A stretch of DNA of 59,376 bases from Pedosphaera sp. (GTDB lineage: Bacteria; Verrucomicrobiota; Verrucomicrobiia; Limisphaerales; DSYF01). The notes beneath the pieces are model-generated. The model was not told the origin of the DNA and did not search any database. It was given only the letters and a program-made list of their open reading frames with translations. Positions 44,030-55,179 of this stretch are shown piece by piece. Numbering within the stretch: the first letter of the stretch is position 1; every line of letters starts with the position of its first letter. The position numbers were made by a program, and so were the translations under genes. The stretch lies in contig JAFMIZ010000001.1 of assembly GCA_017853715.1 (NCBI GenBank), positions 78,679 through 138,054 on the forward strand. The letters run 5' to 3'.

Positions 44030-46426
44030 ATGCGGCGTCCTCTGGTCATTGTAACGCTACTATTTTCGGCTGGCCTGTGCCTCGCTGAATTCATTCCAGC
44101 ACCTCTTAAGCACCTGTTCATCGCCGCCGGAATCGTCACATTGTTCGGCTTGGCATGGCCCAAGGCCCGCGGTTGGTTGCTGGTCCCACTGCTCATTATC
44201 GCGGGTTGGACCACGCTGGTTTCGCGCACAGCCGTCCTCTCAACCGATGACCTTCGCGCTTTACTGCCCGAGGGACCCGCCTTGGTCAGCGTTCGCGGCA
44301 AGCTCTCGGAGTCACCGACGGTGCGGATGTTCATCCACGATGAGGAGCCGTCATATCGCACGCTGGCAGAGGTGGAGGTCACAGAGATTTGTTGGAAGAA
44401 GGAATGGCGCCCCGCCACCGGGCGCATCATGACCATGAACCCTGGCGACCTGAACGGTTTCGCCTATGGCGGATCGGAGGCGGAGATCACCGGCGTGATC
44501 GGTCGCCCGCCCGGCCCGCTCGCGGAGGGACTGTTCGACTACCGCACCTATTTGAGGCGCCAGGGTATCCATTACCAAATGCGCACGGGCGGCACGAACG
44601 ACTGGAGGCTGCTCACCCCCGCCACGGCCGGTTTGAGCGACCGCTTCATCGCGTGGTCCCAAGCAACTCTGGCCAAAGGATTGCCCAACCGCGACGAGCC
44701 GCTGCAGTTGCTCTACGCGATGACCTTAGGCTGGAAGAGCGGTTTGGTGAACGAAGTGTATGAACCCTTCATGCAATCAGGCACCATGCACATCTTCGCG
44801 ATATCCGGTCTGCACGTGGCGTTGATCGCCGGGATTCTCGTTGCCCTGCTCCGCTTGATTCGCCTGCCACGGCGCTGGTGCGGTGTGGTTGTGGTCCCCC
44901 TGCTCTGGTTCTACACCGCGGCTACCGGCTGGCAACCGTCCGCCATCCGTGCCAGCATCATGATGACGGTCATCATTCTCGGCTGGATGACAGCGCGCCC
45001 CACCGACCTGATCAATTCCCTCGCTGCCGCCGCATTGGTGATTCTGGTCTGGGATCCTCAACAGCTTTTTCAAGCCAGCTTTCAACTCTCTTTCAGTGTG
45101 GTGTTGAGCATCGGTTTGCTGACGCCGCCCATCAAAAACCTTGGCGACAAACTGCTGGCGCACGACCCGCTGATGCCCCGCGAAGCTTTGCCTTGGTGGC
45201 GTCGCTGCGCGGAGGCCCCGCTGGGCTGGCTGAACATGAGCTTGGGCACCTCGATCGCCGCGTGGCTGGGTTCACTACCCCTGACGATTTACTACTTCCA
45301 CATCATTAGCCCGGTCACGCTGCTCGCGAACCTCCTCGTAGTCCCGATGAGCGGGGCGGCGCTTGCCTCAAGCATGGGCAGCCTGATCTGCGGCGACTGG
45401 CTGCCCTCCCTAACCGAGTGGTTCAATCACGGATCATGGTTCTGGATGAGCGGCATGATGGAGGTCAGTCGTTGGGCCGCCGAGTTGCCGCGTGCTTTCC
45501 GCTATGTGGCCACGCCGCCGCTCTGGAGCTTTGTCGCATACTACCTTGCCCTGATCGGCCTGTTGAGCGGATGGTTTTTCCGCGCGGGCAATCGCATCTG
45601 GCTGCTTTTTCTCATCTTCATCGCGACCTGCGCCGGATATTGGGAGTGGAAACGCGGCCACGACACCATAGCAATCACTGTCCTGCCCTTACATGGAGGC
45701 CACGCGGTATATGTGGACGCGGCGGGCACAGCGGACGACTGGCTGATGGACTGCGGGAACGAAAGCTCAGCCAAATTCGTCATCAAACCCTTCTTGCGGG
45801 CCCGGGGCATGAATCACCTGCCACGGCTCCTGTTGACGCACGGCGACTTGCAACACATCGGCGGCGCCAAACTGCTCGGGGACGCATTCAAGGTGGAGAA
45901 GACCTACACCAGTCCGGTGAGCTTCCGTTCAGGTGCGTATCGAGAGGTGCTGGACGCGCTGGCTGACAATCCTGAACGTCAGGTGGAGATCAGCAGAAAC
46001 GACAAGGTCGGTCAGTGGACCGCTTTACACCCCGCTGCTGACGATAAATTCACCCAAGCCGACGATGGTTGCCTCGTCTTGCAAGCGCGCCTCCACAAAA
46101 CCCGGATTCTCCTGCTAGGTGACTTGGGCCGTCCGGGTCAGGAATTGTTGATGCAACGTCATCCTTGCCTTGATGCCGACATCGTGGTCACGGGGTTACC
46201 CGAAAAGGGCGAGCCGATGTGCAATGGCCTGATCGGCAGCACGCATCCCAAACGGACCATCGTGGCTGATGCGGAATTCCCCGCAACCAAACGCGCCACC
46301 GGGGTATTGAAGCAAAGACTGAAAGAAATGGGCGCCAAACCGGTCTTCACCCGCGATCAGGGTGCCGTCACCATCATCATCCGACCGGAAGGTTTTGAAA
46401 TACGCAGTCTGGCCAAGGCAGATTGA
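44030..46426 (+). CDS. comEC: ComEC/Rec2-type DNA-uptake channel
   Basis: A 798-residue membrane protein for DNA transport across the inner membrane in natural transformation. It has a soluble N-terminal domain with two hydrophobic segments at the start, a Competence domain from about 240 (MHIFAISGLHVALIAG is diagnostic), about eight further membrane helices, and a C-terminal metallo-beta-lactamase-like domain from about 545. That last domain has LLTHGDLQHIGG, in which the D-x-x-H metal pattern is kept but the first H-x-H pair is not obvious. No other com gene is adjacent, but the pilB-like gene lies elsewhere in the window. Confidence 0.92.
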   Translation: MRRPLVIVTLLFSAGLCLAEFIPAPLKHLFIAAGIVTLFGLAWPKARGWLLVPLLIIAGWTTLVSRTAVLSTDDLRALLPEGPALVSVRGKLSESPTVRMFIHDEEPSYRTLAEVEVTEICWKKEWRPATGRIMTMNPGDLNGFAYGGSEAEITGVIGRPPGPLAEGLFDYRTYLRRQGIHYQMRTGGTNDWRLLTPATAGLSDRFIAWSQATLAKGLPNRDEPLQLLYAMTLGWKSGLVNEVYEPFMQSGTMHIFAISGLHVALIAGILVALLRLIRLPRRWCGVVVVPLLWFYTAATGWQPSAIRASIMMTVIILGWMTARPTDLINSLAAAALVILVWDPQQLFQASFQLSFSVVLSIGLLTPPIKNLGDKLLAHDPLMPREALPWWRRCAEAPLGWLNMSLGTSIAAWLGSLPLTIYYFHIISPVTLLANLLVVPMSGAALASSMGSLICGDWLPSLTEWFNHGSWFWMSGMMEVSRWAAELPRAFRYVATPPLWSFVAYYLALIGLLSGWFFRAGNRIWLLFLIFIATCAGYWEWKRGHDTIAITVLPLHGGHAVYVDAAGTADDWLMDCGNESSAKFVIKPFLRARGMNHLPRLLLTHGDLQHIGGAKLLGDAFKVEKTYTSPVSFRSGAYREVLDALADNPERQVEISRNDKVGQWTALHPAADDKFTQADDGCLVLQARLHKTRILLLGDLGRPGQELLMQRHPCLDADIVVTGLPEKGEPMCNGLIGSTHPKRTIVADAEFPATKRATGVLKQRLKEMGAKPVFTRDQGAVTIIIRPEGFEIRSLAKAD

Positions 46427-46501
46427 GACTGATTTTGCCCGGAATTCACGCCCGCCCATTTACATGCGCCACGGTCAATTGGAGCGAAAATGACGGATTG
46501 A

Positions 46502-46519
46502 GAAATTCCGGAAATTCCG
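46502..46519. repeat. Tandem 9-bp repeat GAAATTCCG x2 before the CBS gene
   Basis: Two directly adjacent copies of GAAATTCCG occur 54 bp before the ATG of the CBS protein. They could form a binding site. No promoter can be placed with confidence. Confidence 0.4.
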
Positions 46520-46572
46520 GGTGACGACATGAAGTCATGGTGCTAGATTTTCACATATAACCCTGTAAAGCC

Positions 46573-47019
46573 ATGATTGACACCACAAGCATCAGCGAAA
46601 TCCTTGACGACAAGGGCTCACAAGTTTGGAGCGTCACCCCCGACACGATTGTTTTCGACGCTATCAAGATGATGGCCGACAAGAACTGCGGCGCGCTGGC
46701 AGTCGTCGACGGCGACCGACTAGTAGGCATCCTATCCGAGCGTGATTACACCCGCAAAATCGTCCTGCTCGGCAAGTCTTCCAAGTCCACACAAGTCCGC
46801 GAAATCATTTCGGGTCAGGTGGTCACAGTGACCAGGGACAGCACCGTCGAGGATTGCCTGAAGTTGATGACGAAACATCGGGTCCGTCATCTGCCGGTCT
46901 TGCAGGACGGCAAGCTTACCGGCCTTGTCTCCATCGGCGACTTGGTCAACGCAGTGATCTCCATGCAACGCACAACCATTGAGCAGTTGCAGACTTACAT
47001 CTCCGGAGTCCCGAACTGA
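46573..47019 (+). CDS. Two-CBS-domain protein
   Basis: A 148-residue protein composed of one Bateman module. CBS1 contains KNCGALAVVDGDRLVGILSERDY and CBS2 HRVRHLPVLQDGKLTGLVSIGDL, with the GxLxGixSxxD adenosine-binding pattern in both. CBS pairs bind AMP, ATP or SAM and regulate partner proteins. The standalone form is common in soil bacteria, and its partner is unknown. It may be transcribed alone: 146 bp separate it from comEC and 162 bp from the next gene. Confidence 0.9.
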   Translation: MIDTTSISEILDDKGSQVWSVTPDTIVFDAIKMMADKNCGALAVVDGDRLVGILSERDYTRKIVLLGKSSKSTQVREIISGQVVTVTRDSTVEDCLKLMTKHRVRHLPVLQDGKLTGLVSIGDLVNAVISMQRTTIEQLQTYISGVPN

Positions 47020-47181
47020 GCAGCTTGGTCAACCCAGCAAGCGGGCCCGCACTCATGGTGCGGGCTGGCAGTTTAACTTTTAAGGAGCGGTGGAATTGGC
47101 CTGCAACAACATCCAGGCATTGCGATTCCCGGGGAACTCGTGTAACACTTCGCCCGCGCCAGTGAAAGGCGTTCCAATTCA

Positions 47182-47421
47182 ATGCACAAGAAAGCCAAAC
47201 TGTATTTGATCATTTCCCTGGCGCTGGTGGTGGTAGGGCTGGTGATGACGGTCACAAAGATGGCCGCAGACAAGCCCGTGCTGTACGTCTTCCTACCCGT
47301 CGGCGCGGTGTTTTTCGGACTCTTCCTCATCTCCGCTTTCTTGGCGGATGAAGCTGACCAGCATACCAAGGAACAGGACGAATTCACCAAACAGATGGAC
47401 GGCCCGGCCGGTAAAGCCTAG
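47182..47421 (+). CDS. Small two-helix membrane protein
   Basis: A 79-residue protein with two predicted membrane helices (about 7-26 and 35-55) and a short charged C-terminal tail (EADQHTKEQDEFTKQ). I do not recognise the family. It has no signal peptide cleavage site, so both ends are likely cytoplasmic. It is followed by a terminator shared with the RND operon. Confidence 0.65.
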   Translation: MHKKAKLYLIISLALVVVGLVMTVTKMAADKPVLYVFLPVGAVFFGLFLISAFLADEADQHTKEQDEFTKQMDGPAGKA

Positions 47422-47442
47422 TAGGTCCCATTTATCCGATCA

Positions 47443-47473
47443 GCCGCACGCCCGCCGGGTTGTGCGGCTTTTG
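47443..47473. terminator. Terminator after the small membrane protein
   Basis: GCCGCAC pairs with GTGCGGC and is followed by TTTTGCTTT. It lies 22 bp past the stop and 12 bp from the RND gene's stop on the other strand. Confidence 0.75.
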
Positions 47474-47484
47474 CTTTAAGAAGT

Positions 47485-50807
<3,323 letters not shown>

Positions 50808-50811
<4 letters not shown>

Positions 50812-51833
50812 GGCTGCACCTGAAGAGGTTGACCATCCAACAGCGTCTGGGCGCCATCCACCACGACGCGTTCTCCGGCAGACAAACCCGAAACAATCTC
50901 AACCTGTCCCAGCTCCTTACGCCCGGTCCTCACCAGCCGCATCTGAGCGGTATCGTTGGTTGCAACGAACACCATCTCCAGCTGGCCCCGCACCACGACG
51001 GCCGATTCGGGCAGGCGCAACGAGGACTTCTCACCCACCGGCACCGCCACGCGCACAAATTGCCCCAAACGGAGGCTTGAGCCACCGGGCAAATCCAGCT
51101 TCACGAGCGACGTTCGACTGGCCGGATCCGCCGACGGCGCCATCTCACTGACAAACGCCTTCACTGGCCTGCTAAGTTCAACACTGTCCACCTCCATGTG
51201 ATCCCCCAGCTTGATCAAGCGAACCAGCCCCTCAGGCACGTTTGCCTCCACACGCAACGCCTCGGGATCCTCCAGCTCCACAATGCCCCGGCCCGGCGCC
51301 GCGATGTCGCCAACCTCAGAAATCTTGCGTGTGATGACGCCGTCGAAGGGAGCGGTGACTTTGGCATAACCCAACATCGTCTCAGCCTCCGTCTGTGCCG
51401 CCTGAGCAATACGCTGGCGAGCCTCGGCTGTGTCATACTCCGCCTTCGTCAGCACATTCTGTTTGATGAGTTCTTGATAACGCGCCAAGTCCCGGTTCGC
51501 CTGCTCCAAGGTTGCCTTGGCTTGGTCCAGACGCGCCTGAACTTCGCGCACATCGAGCTGCGCGATCAAATCCCCCTTCTTCACCAATTGTCCTGCGCTC
51601 ACCGGCAGAGACTCGATCCGACCACCCACGCGCGCTTCGATCACTGCGCGCGTCTTTGAACGCACGGTGCCCACGACTTCTTCCTTCGCCCGCAACATTT
51701 TCGCGGCGGCAACATCCGTTTTCACGGCAGCTGCGGGCAACGAATCATGGCCATGACGTTCGTGCGCAGGTTTGCATCCCACCATCGCCAGCAGCAACAG
51801 TGGGAGAATGCCGATTTGGATTCCTCTCATCAT
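50808..51833 (-). CDS. RND periplasmic adaptor (membrane fusion protein), lipoprotein
   Basis: A 341-residue membrane fusion protein. The lipobox AMVGC places the anchor cysteine at residue 20, after a well-placed ribosome-binding site (GGAG). The segment HERHGHD directly after the anchor is histidine-rich. A lipoyl/beta-barrel plan follows: [11 protein letters not shown]-type strand (seen as [13 protein letters not shown]), a coiled-coil hairpin ([20 protein letters not shown]), then [10 protein letters not shown] and [14 protein letters not shown]. Partner of the downstream RND pump. The operon probably starts with the two small membrane proteins upstream. Confidence 0.92.
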
Positions 51834-51892
51834 AAATCTCCAAAGGTTTTCAGCCGGTATGAACCCGCAGTGGCATCCTCAGCTCAATCACC

Positions 51893-52063
51893 TCAATGCC
51901 GGGCCGCCGCCAACGAGAAAAGCGTGCCCATCGCCGCCCCATAAATCGCCCCGCGCCACCAAGTTGAGGTTAGGGGACAGGTTCCTGACGAACACTGGCC
52001 AAGGTATCCCATCAACGCCCCGATCGCCGCTCCGATGCCAATACCAGTCAGGACCCGCAACAT
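51893..52063 (-). CDS. Small membrane protein, DUF6132-like
   Basis: A 56-residue protein with two hydrophobic segments. It begins MLRVLTGIGIGAAIGALMGY and ends with a second helix (GAIYGAAMGTLFSLAAA). Between them is the motif CSSGTCPL with two cysteines, a C-x4-C pair, which I recognise from the DUF6132 family. It is preceded by a strong ribosome-binding site (AGGGGG). Its start lies inside the 3' end of the DUF2892 gene (16-bp overlap). Role unknown. Confidence 0.75.
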   Translation of the reverse strand: MLRVLTGIGIGAAIGALMGYLGQCSSGTCPLTSTWWRGAIYGAAMGTLFSLAAARH

Positions 52064-52260
52064 GATCCCCCTTTTTTGCCGACACCCAGTTTGCCCAAAA
52101 TGATTTCCGCTGGGCAGAAACCGGTGATTGCCGATTGAATCAAATTGCAGCCGACGAACACGCCGAGCAGCAACCACCATTGGCTGACCCAATGCGCCAG
52201 CGAGATGCTGATCAGCACCATGGTGCCGGCGAGAATACGAATCGCATTTTCCATTTTCAT
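52048..52260 (-). CDS. DUF2892 (YgaP-type) membrane protein
   Basis: A 70-residue protein with two membrane helices (LAGTMVLISISLAHWV and WWLLLGVFVGCNLIQSA) and the conserved end GFCPAEIILGKLG, which is the DUF2892 pattern seen in the membrane part of YgaP. No rhodanese domain is attached. The C-terminus ends KKGGSCCGS, adding two adjacent cysteines. Starts at 52260 or 52254 are possible. An ATG at 52317 lies inside the promoter and is excluded. It is the first gene after the divergent ArsR promoter. Confidence 0.82.
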   Translation of the reverse strand: MKMENAIRILAGTMVLISISLAHWVSQWWLLLGVFVGCNLIQSAITGFCPAEIILGKLGVGKKGGSCCGS

Positions 52261-52310
52261 AAGCTGAATGTGTTTGGATCTAATCTGTGCCACGCCTGAA
52301 CTGAACAACG

Positions 52311-52339
52311 TTGACATAATGACTATATGCTCATATAGT
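52311..52339. promoter_or_regulatory. ArsR-type palindromic operator within divergent promoters
   Basis: ACTATATG-CT-CATATAGT (52322-52339) is a perfect inverted repeat. On the plus strand TTGACA (52311-52316) is followed after 17 bp by TATAGT (52334-52339), a near-consensus promoter for arsR. On the minus strand TATAGT (52322-52327) has TTGCGG 16 bp upstream, giving a promoter for the DUF2892 gene. The palindrome overlaps both -10 elements. Binding there would block both genes at once. Confidence 0.8.
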
Positions 52340-52364
52340 GTTACCGCAAGTCGAATTTGTTTTT

Positions 52365-52709
52365 ATGCCAAAGACGCCCGCCCCCAAAGCATTGTCTGAT
52401 CATGCCCTCGAACTTATCGCCCGGCGTTTTAAGGCGTTGAGTGAATCCAGCCGACTTAGGCTCATCCACACCCTGCAATCGGGCGAGATGAGCGTCGGCG
52501 AACTGGTAGAGGAGACGGGGCTGACGCAGACCAATACCTCGCGTCATTTGCAAGTTCTTGTTGAAACAGGCATCCTCAAGCGTCGAAAAAAGGGGCTGAA
52601 TGTTTACTACGCCATCGCGGATCAAGGTATTTTCGACCTTTGCGAAGCGGTCTGCGGCAGCATTCAGCAACGCCTTGAACGGCACGTTGAAGCGTTTGCG
52701 GGGAACTAA
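52365..52709 (+). CDS. ArsR-family winged-helix repressor
   Basis: A 114-residue dimeric repressor. The helix-turn-helix region is SVGELVEETGLTQTNTSRHLQVLVETG, followed by the wing KRRKKGLNVYY. Metal-site motif ELCVCDL of classic ArsR is missing. Instead two cysteines, C93 and C97 (LCEAVCGS), lie in the last helix, where thiol or metal sensing has been found in related families. It is divergent from the DUF2892 gene and probably represses both from the shared operator. The start at 52365 follows the operator by 25 bp, as expected. Confidence 0.9.
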   Translation: MPKTPAPKALSDHALELIARRFKALSESSRLRLIHTLQSGEMSVGELVEETGLTQTNTSRHLQVLVETGILKRRKKGLNVYYAIADQGIFDLCEAVCGSIQQRLERHVEAFAGN

Positions 52710-52721
52710 CTTCAATGTCCA

Positions 52722-52786
52722 ACGCAAAGGGGCTAAGGTCCCAAAGCTTCTTTTTGGGTTCTTGGAAACCTTTGCGATCTTAGCGT
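52722..52786. repeat. Inverted repeat downstream of arsR
   Basis: GCTAAGGTCCCAAAG at 52732-52746 pairs with CTTTGCGATCTTAGC at 52770-52784 at 13 of 15 positions. The flanks (ACGCAAAGG) resemble widely scattered 'cgcaaag' intergenic repeats. It may terminate arsR or be a dispersed element. Confidence 0.65.
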
Positions 52787-52833
52787 GATGCTTTCCGCCT
52801 CCCCCCGCCCCCGCCCTCGCTCACATTACGCGC

Positions 52834-53952
52834 ATGAACGTGCTCATTGCGACGGCGACGGCCGGGGGGGGACATTTAGCGGCGGCAGCAGCCATCGAGG
52901 AGGCGTGGAAAGCCATACGTCCGCACGACACCGTCGAGAAAATCGACCTCGTCAAATTCTTCTCGCCCTTGCACCGGCGCATCCATGCCGACGGTTACAA
53001 AACCCTGATCGAACATGCCCCGGAGATCTGGGGGATGCTTTTCAGCAAGACAGACGACCCAAAAGTCGTCGTAAAGATGAGCCGCTTGCGCCGCGTCTTC
53101 ACACCCACGTCCACGCTCAAACTGGAACGCCATATCAAACGCACCAAGCCTGATGTGGTCATCTGCACCCACTACTCGCCGATCGAAGTGCTCGACCGCA
53201 TGGGCAAGGACGAAAAAGCGCATCACCCGTTCATCGTGAGTGTGATCACCGACTTTGAAGCACACGCCCTCTGGATGGGGAGCAGCGTGGACCTCTATTG
53301 TGTCGCAGCGGAAGGCACTTCGGCCCGATTGCTGGCGCGCGGAGCCGACAAGCAGAACATCGCCGCCACCGGCATCCCCATTTCCTCCAAGTTCACCAAG
53401 GAAGTGGACGCCAAAGAGGTCCGCCGACGTTACGGCCTGCGGGACGATCAACCCGTCATCCTGCTGCTCGGCGGGGGCTTTGGCTGGGGCCCCATCTCGG
53501 AGACGCTGGCCGAACTGGACAAAATCCCCACGCGGTTTCAGACCATGGTCGTGTGCGGACGCAATGCCGATTTACGCTACGAAGTCGCCGCGCAAGACCG
53601 CCAGCATCCCACGCACGTGCTTGGTTTCGTCTCCAACATGAACGAACTGATGGCCGTGTCCGATATGGTCATCACCAAACCGGGCGGGTTGACCACTTCC
53701 GAAGCCATGGCTAGCGGTTTGCCCATGGCAGTGGTAAATCCCATCCCCGGTCAGGAAGCCGCCAACAGTGATTTCCTGCTGCAAGCCGGGGCGGCCATCA
53801 AGGCGAACCGCGTGGAAGAGATGTCCCACCGCATCACACAACTGCTGGAGACCAAAAAGCTAACGGCTATGGCCAAGGCGGCGCGATCCATCGGGAAACC
53901 CGCCGCCGCCCAGAATGTCTGCGAAGAGGTGCTGCGCCGTGTCCGCAAGTAA
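52834..53952 (+). CDS. MGDG-synthase / MurG-like glycosyltransferase
   Basis: A 372-residue peripheral membrane protein of the GT28 superfamily. The N-terminal half begins LIATATAGGGHLAAAAAIEEAW, the glycine-rich loop of the MGDG_synth domain, which takes diacylglycerol as acceptor in its best-known members. The C-terminal UDP-sugar domain has GGGFGWGPISETLAEL and KPGGLTTSEAMASGLPMAV, the nucleotide-sugar-binding motif. It probably makes a glycolipid, but UDP-galactose versus UDP-glucose cannot be told. It stands alone between arsR and the small orphan gene. Confidence 0.87.
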   Translation: MNVLIATATAGGGHLAAAAAIEEAWKAIRPHDTVEKIDLVKFFSPLHRRIHADGYKTLIEHAPEIWGMLFSKTDDPKVVVKMSRLRRVFTPTSTLKLERHIKRTKPDVVICTHYSPIEVLDRMGKDEKAHHPFIVSVITDFEAHALWMGSSVDLYCVAAEGTSARLLARGADKQNIAATGIPISSKFTKEVDAKEVRRRYGLRDDQPVILLLGGGFGWGPISETLAELDKIPTRFQTMVVCGRNADLRYEVAAQDRQHPTHVLGFVSNMNELMAVSDMVITKPGGLTTSEAMASGLPMAVVNPIPGQEAANSDFLLQAGAAIKANRVEEMSHRITQLLETKKLTAMAKAARSIGKPAAAQNVCEEVLRRVRK

Positions 53953-54073
53953 CCGTGACTTTTTAATCGGCTTGTTGCCCGAAACGCATAGTGCGAGCTG
54001 AATCTGCCTGGCTTGGGTAAATATGTTGGGATTTGTCGTGTAAGCTCCGGCGACTCTGACATACTGGTCGGTC

Positions 54074-54328
54074 ATGAGTATTCTGATCGAAAACGACGCC
54101 ACCCTCGAGTATCTTTCCTCCGCTGGTAAATGGACCAAGAACCCGATGGCCGCCAAGCGCTTCCGCGGGAAGCATGAGGCGGTCGAGGTAGCTAAAACGG
54201 AGGCCGTGGGCAAGTTCACCATCGTGCTCTACATCCTTGAAACGAATCAATTCGTCAACTTGGACCATGGCAAGGGAAAGGGCGCACCGCAAAATGTAAG
54301 CCCCGAAGCGGCTCCCGTTCACGGCTAA
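54074..54328 (+). CDS. Small orphan protein, member B of a two-copy family
   Basis: An 84-residue protein of unknown function, in ungapped alignment with the protein at 23883-24113 from residue 1 to about 57. Shared positions include I3, L4, L14, S16, G18, W20, T21, P24, A27, F30, A36, E38, A40 and I50. The middle (KHEAVEVAKTEAVGKFTIVLYIL) suggests helix then strand. The tail differs and is rich in Gly, Pro and Lys. No signal peptide or membrane segment. It lies between the glycosyltransferase (+) and rsmI (-), both unrelated. Confidence 0.75.
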   Translation: MSILIENDATLEYLSSAGKWTKNPMAAKRFRGKHEAVEVAKTEAVGKFTIVLYILETNQFVNLDHGKGKGAPQNVSPEAAPVHG

Positions 54329-54401
54329 ACAGGCTTGGGCCGAGGACATTCCAACGCGGTGCCTCCACCAGCGCAAGAATTTGTCGGCTCAAACGCCGAC
54401 C

Positions 54402-55097
54402 TCACACAGCCGCCACCATAACGACGAACTCGCCCTTCAGGGTGCGAGTCTTGGTGGCTTCAATCAACTCAGCCGGTGTGCCACGCAGGTATTCCTCAAA
54501 CTTCTTGGTTAGTTCCCGGGCGAGCACTACCGTGCGGTCGGGCATCACTTCGGCCAGTTCTCCCAGCAGCTTCTCGATGCGATACGGTGATTCATAGAGT
54601 GCCAGCGTGCCCGTCAATTGACCAAGCCGGGTCAGTTCGTTACGTCGCTGGCCGGACTTGTGCGGCAGGAAGCCGACAAAATGGAATTCGTCGGTGGGCA
54701 AGCCGCTGGCGGTCAATGCCGCCACCAGCGCGCACGCGCCAGGAACAGATTCCACGCGTTGGCCCGCCGCAATCGCCGCACGCACCACTCGCTCACCAGG
54801 GTCGCTGATGCCGGGCGTGCCTGCGTCGGTCACGAGCGCAATCTTTTCGCCACGCGCCAGGCGTTCGATGATTTCCTCGCTGCGACGGGCTTCATTGAAC
54901 TGGAAATAGCTGAGCAACGGCTTGCTGATCTCAAAGTGTCGGAGCAGTTGACCAGTGCGACGCGTGTCCTCGGCAGCCACCACGTCACATTCACGCAAGA
55001 CGCGAAGAGCGCGCAGGGTGATGTCCTCCAGATTGCCAATGGGCGTGGCAACGAGGTAGAGCGTCCCGGGAATCAGCGGCGGCAGTGCATCAGCCAT
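54402..55097 (-). CDS. rsmI: 16S rRNA (cytidine1402-2'-O)-methyltransferase
   Basis: SAM-dependent methylase of the tetrapyrrole-methylase fold that modifies C1402 in the decoding centre. The 231-residue product starts at 55097 and contains GTLYLVATPIGNLEDITLRAL and VTDAGTPGISDPGERVV, the family signatures. E. coli RsmI has about 286 residues. The missing part here is the small C-terminal domain, so this is a core-only form. The alternative start at 55151 adds 18 residues with no similarity. Confidence 0.93.
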   Translation of the reverse strand: MADALPPLIPGTLYLVATPIGNLEDITLRALRVLRECDVVAAEDTRRTGQLLRHFEISKPLLSYFQFNEARRSEEIIERLARGEKIALVTDAGTPGISDPGERVVRAAIAAGQRVESVPGACALVAALTASGLPTDEFHFVGFLPHKSGQRRNELTRLGQLTGTLALYESPYRIEKLLGELAEVMPDRTVVLARELTKKFEEYLRGTPAELIEATKTRTLKGEFVVMVAAV

Positions 55098-55179
55098 GCG
55101 GCAGGGTAGAGTTTTGAAGAATGAATTGCCAGAGCGGGAGTGCGACTGCAAAAGTTAGCAGGCAGAGCCAGAATTCAAC

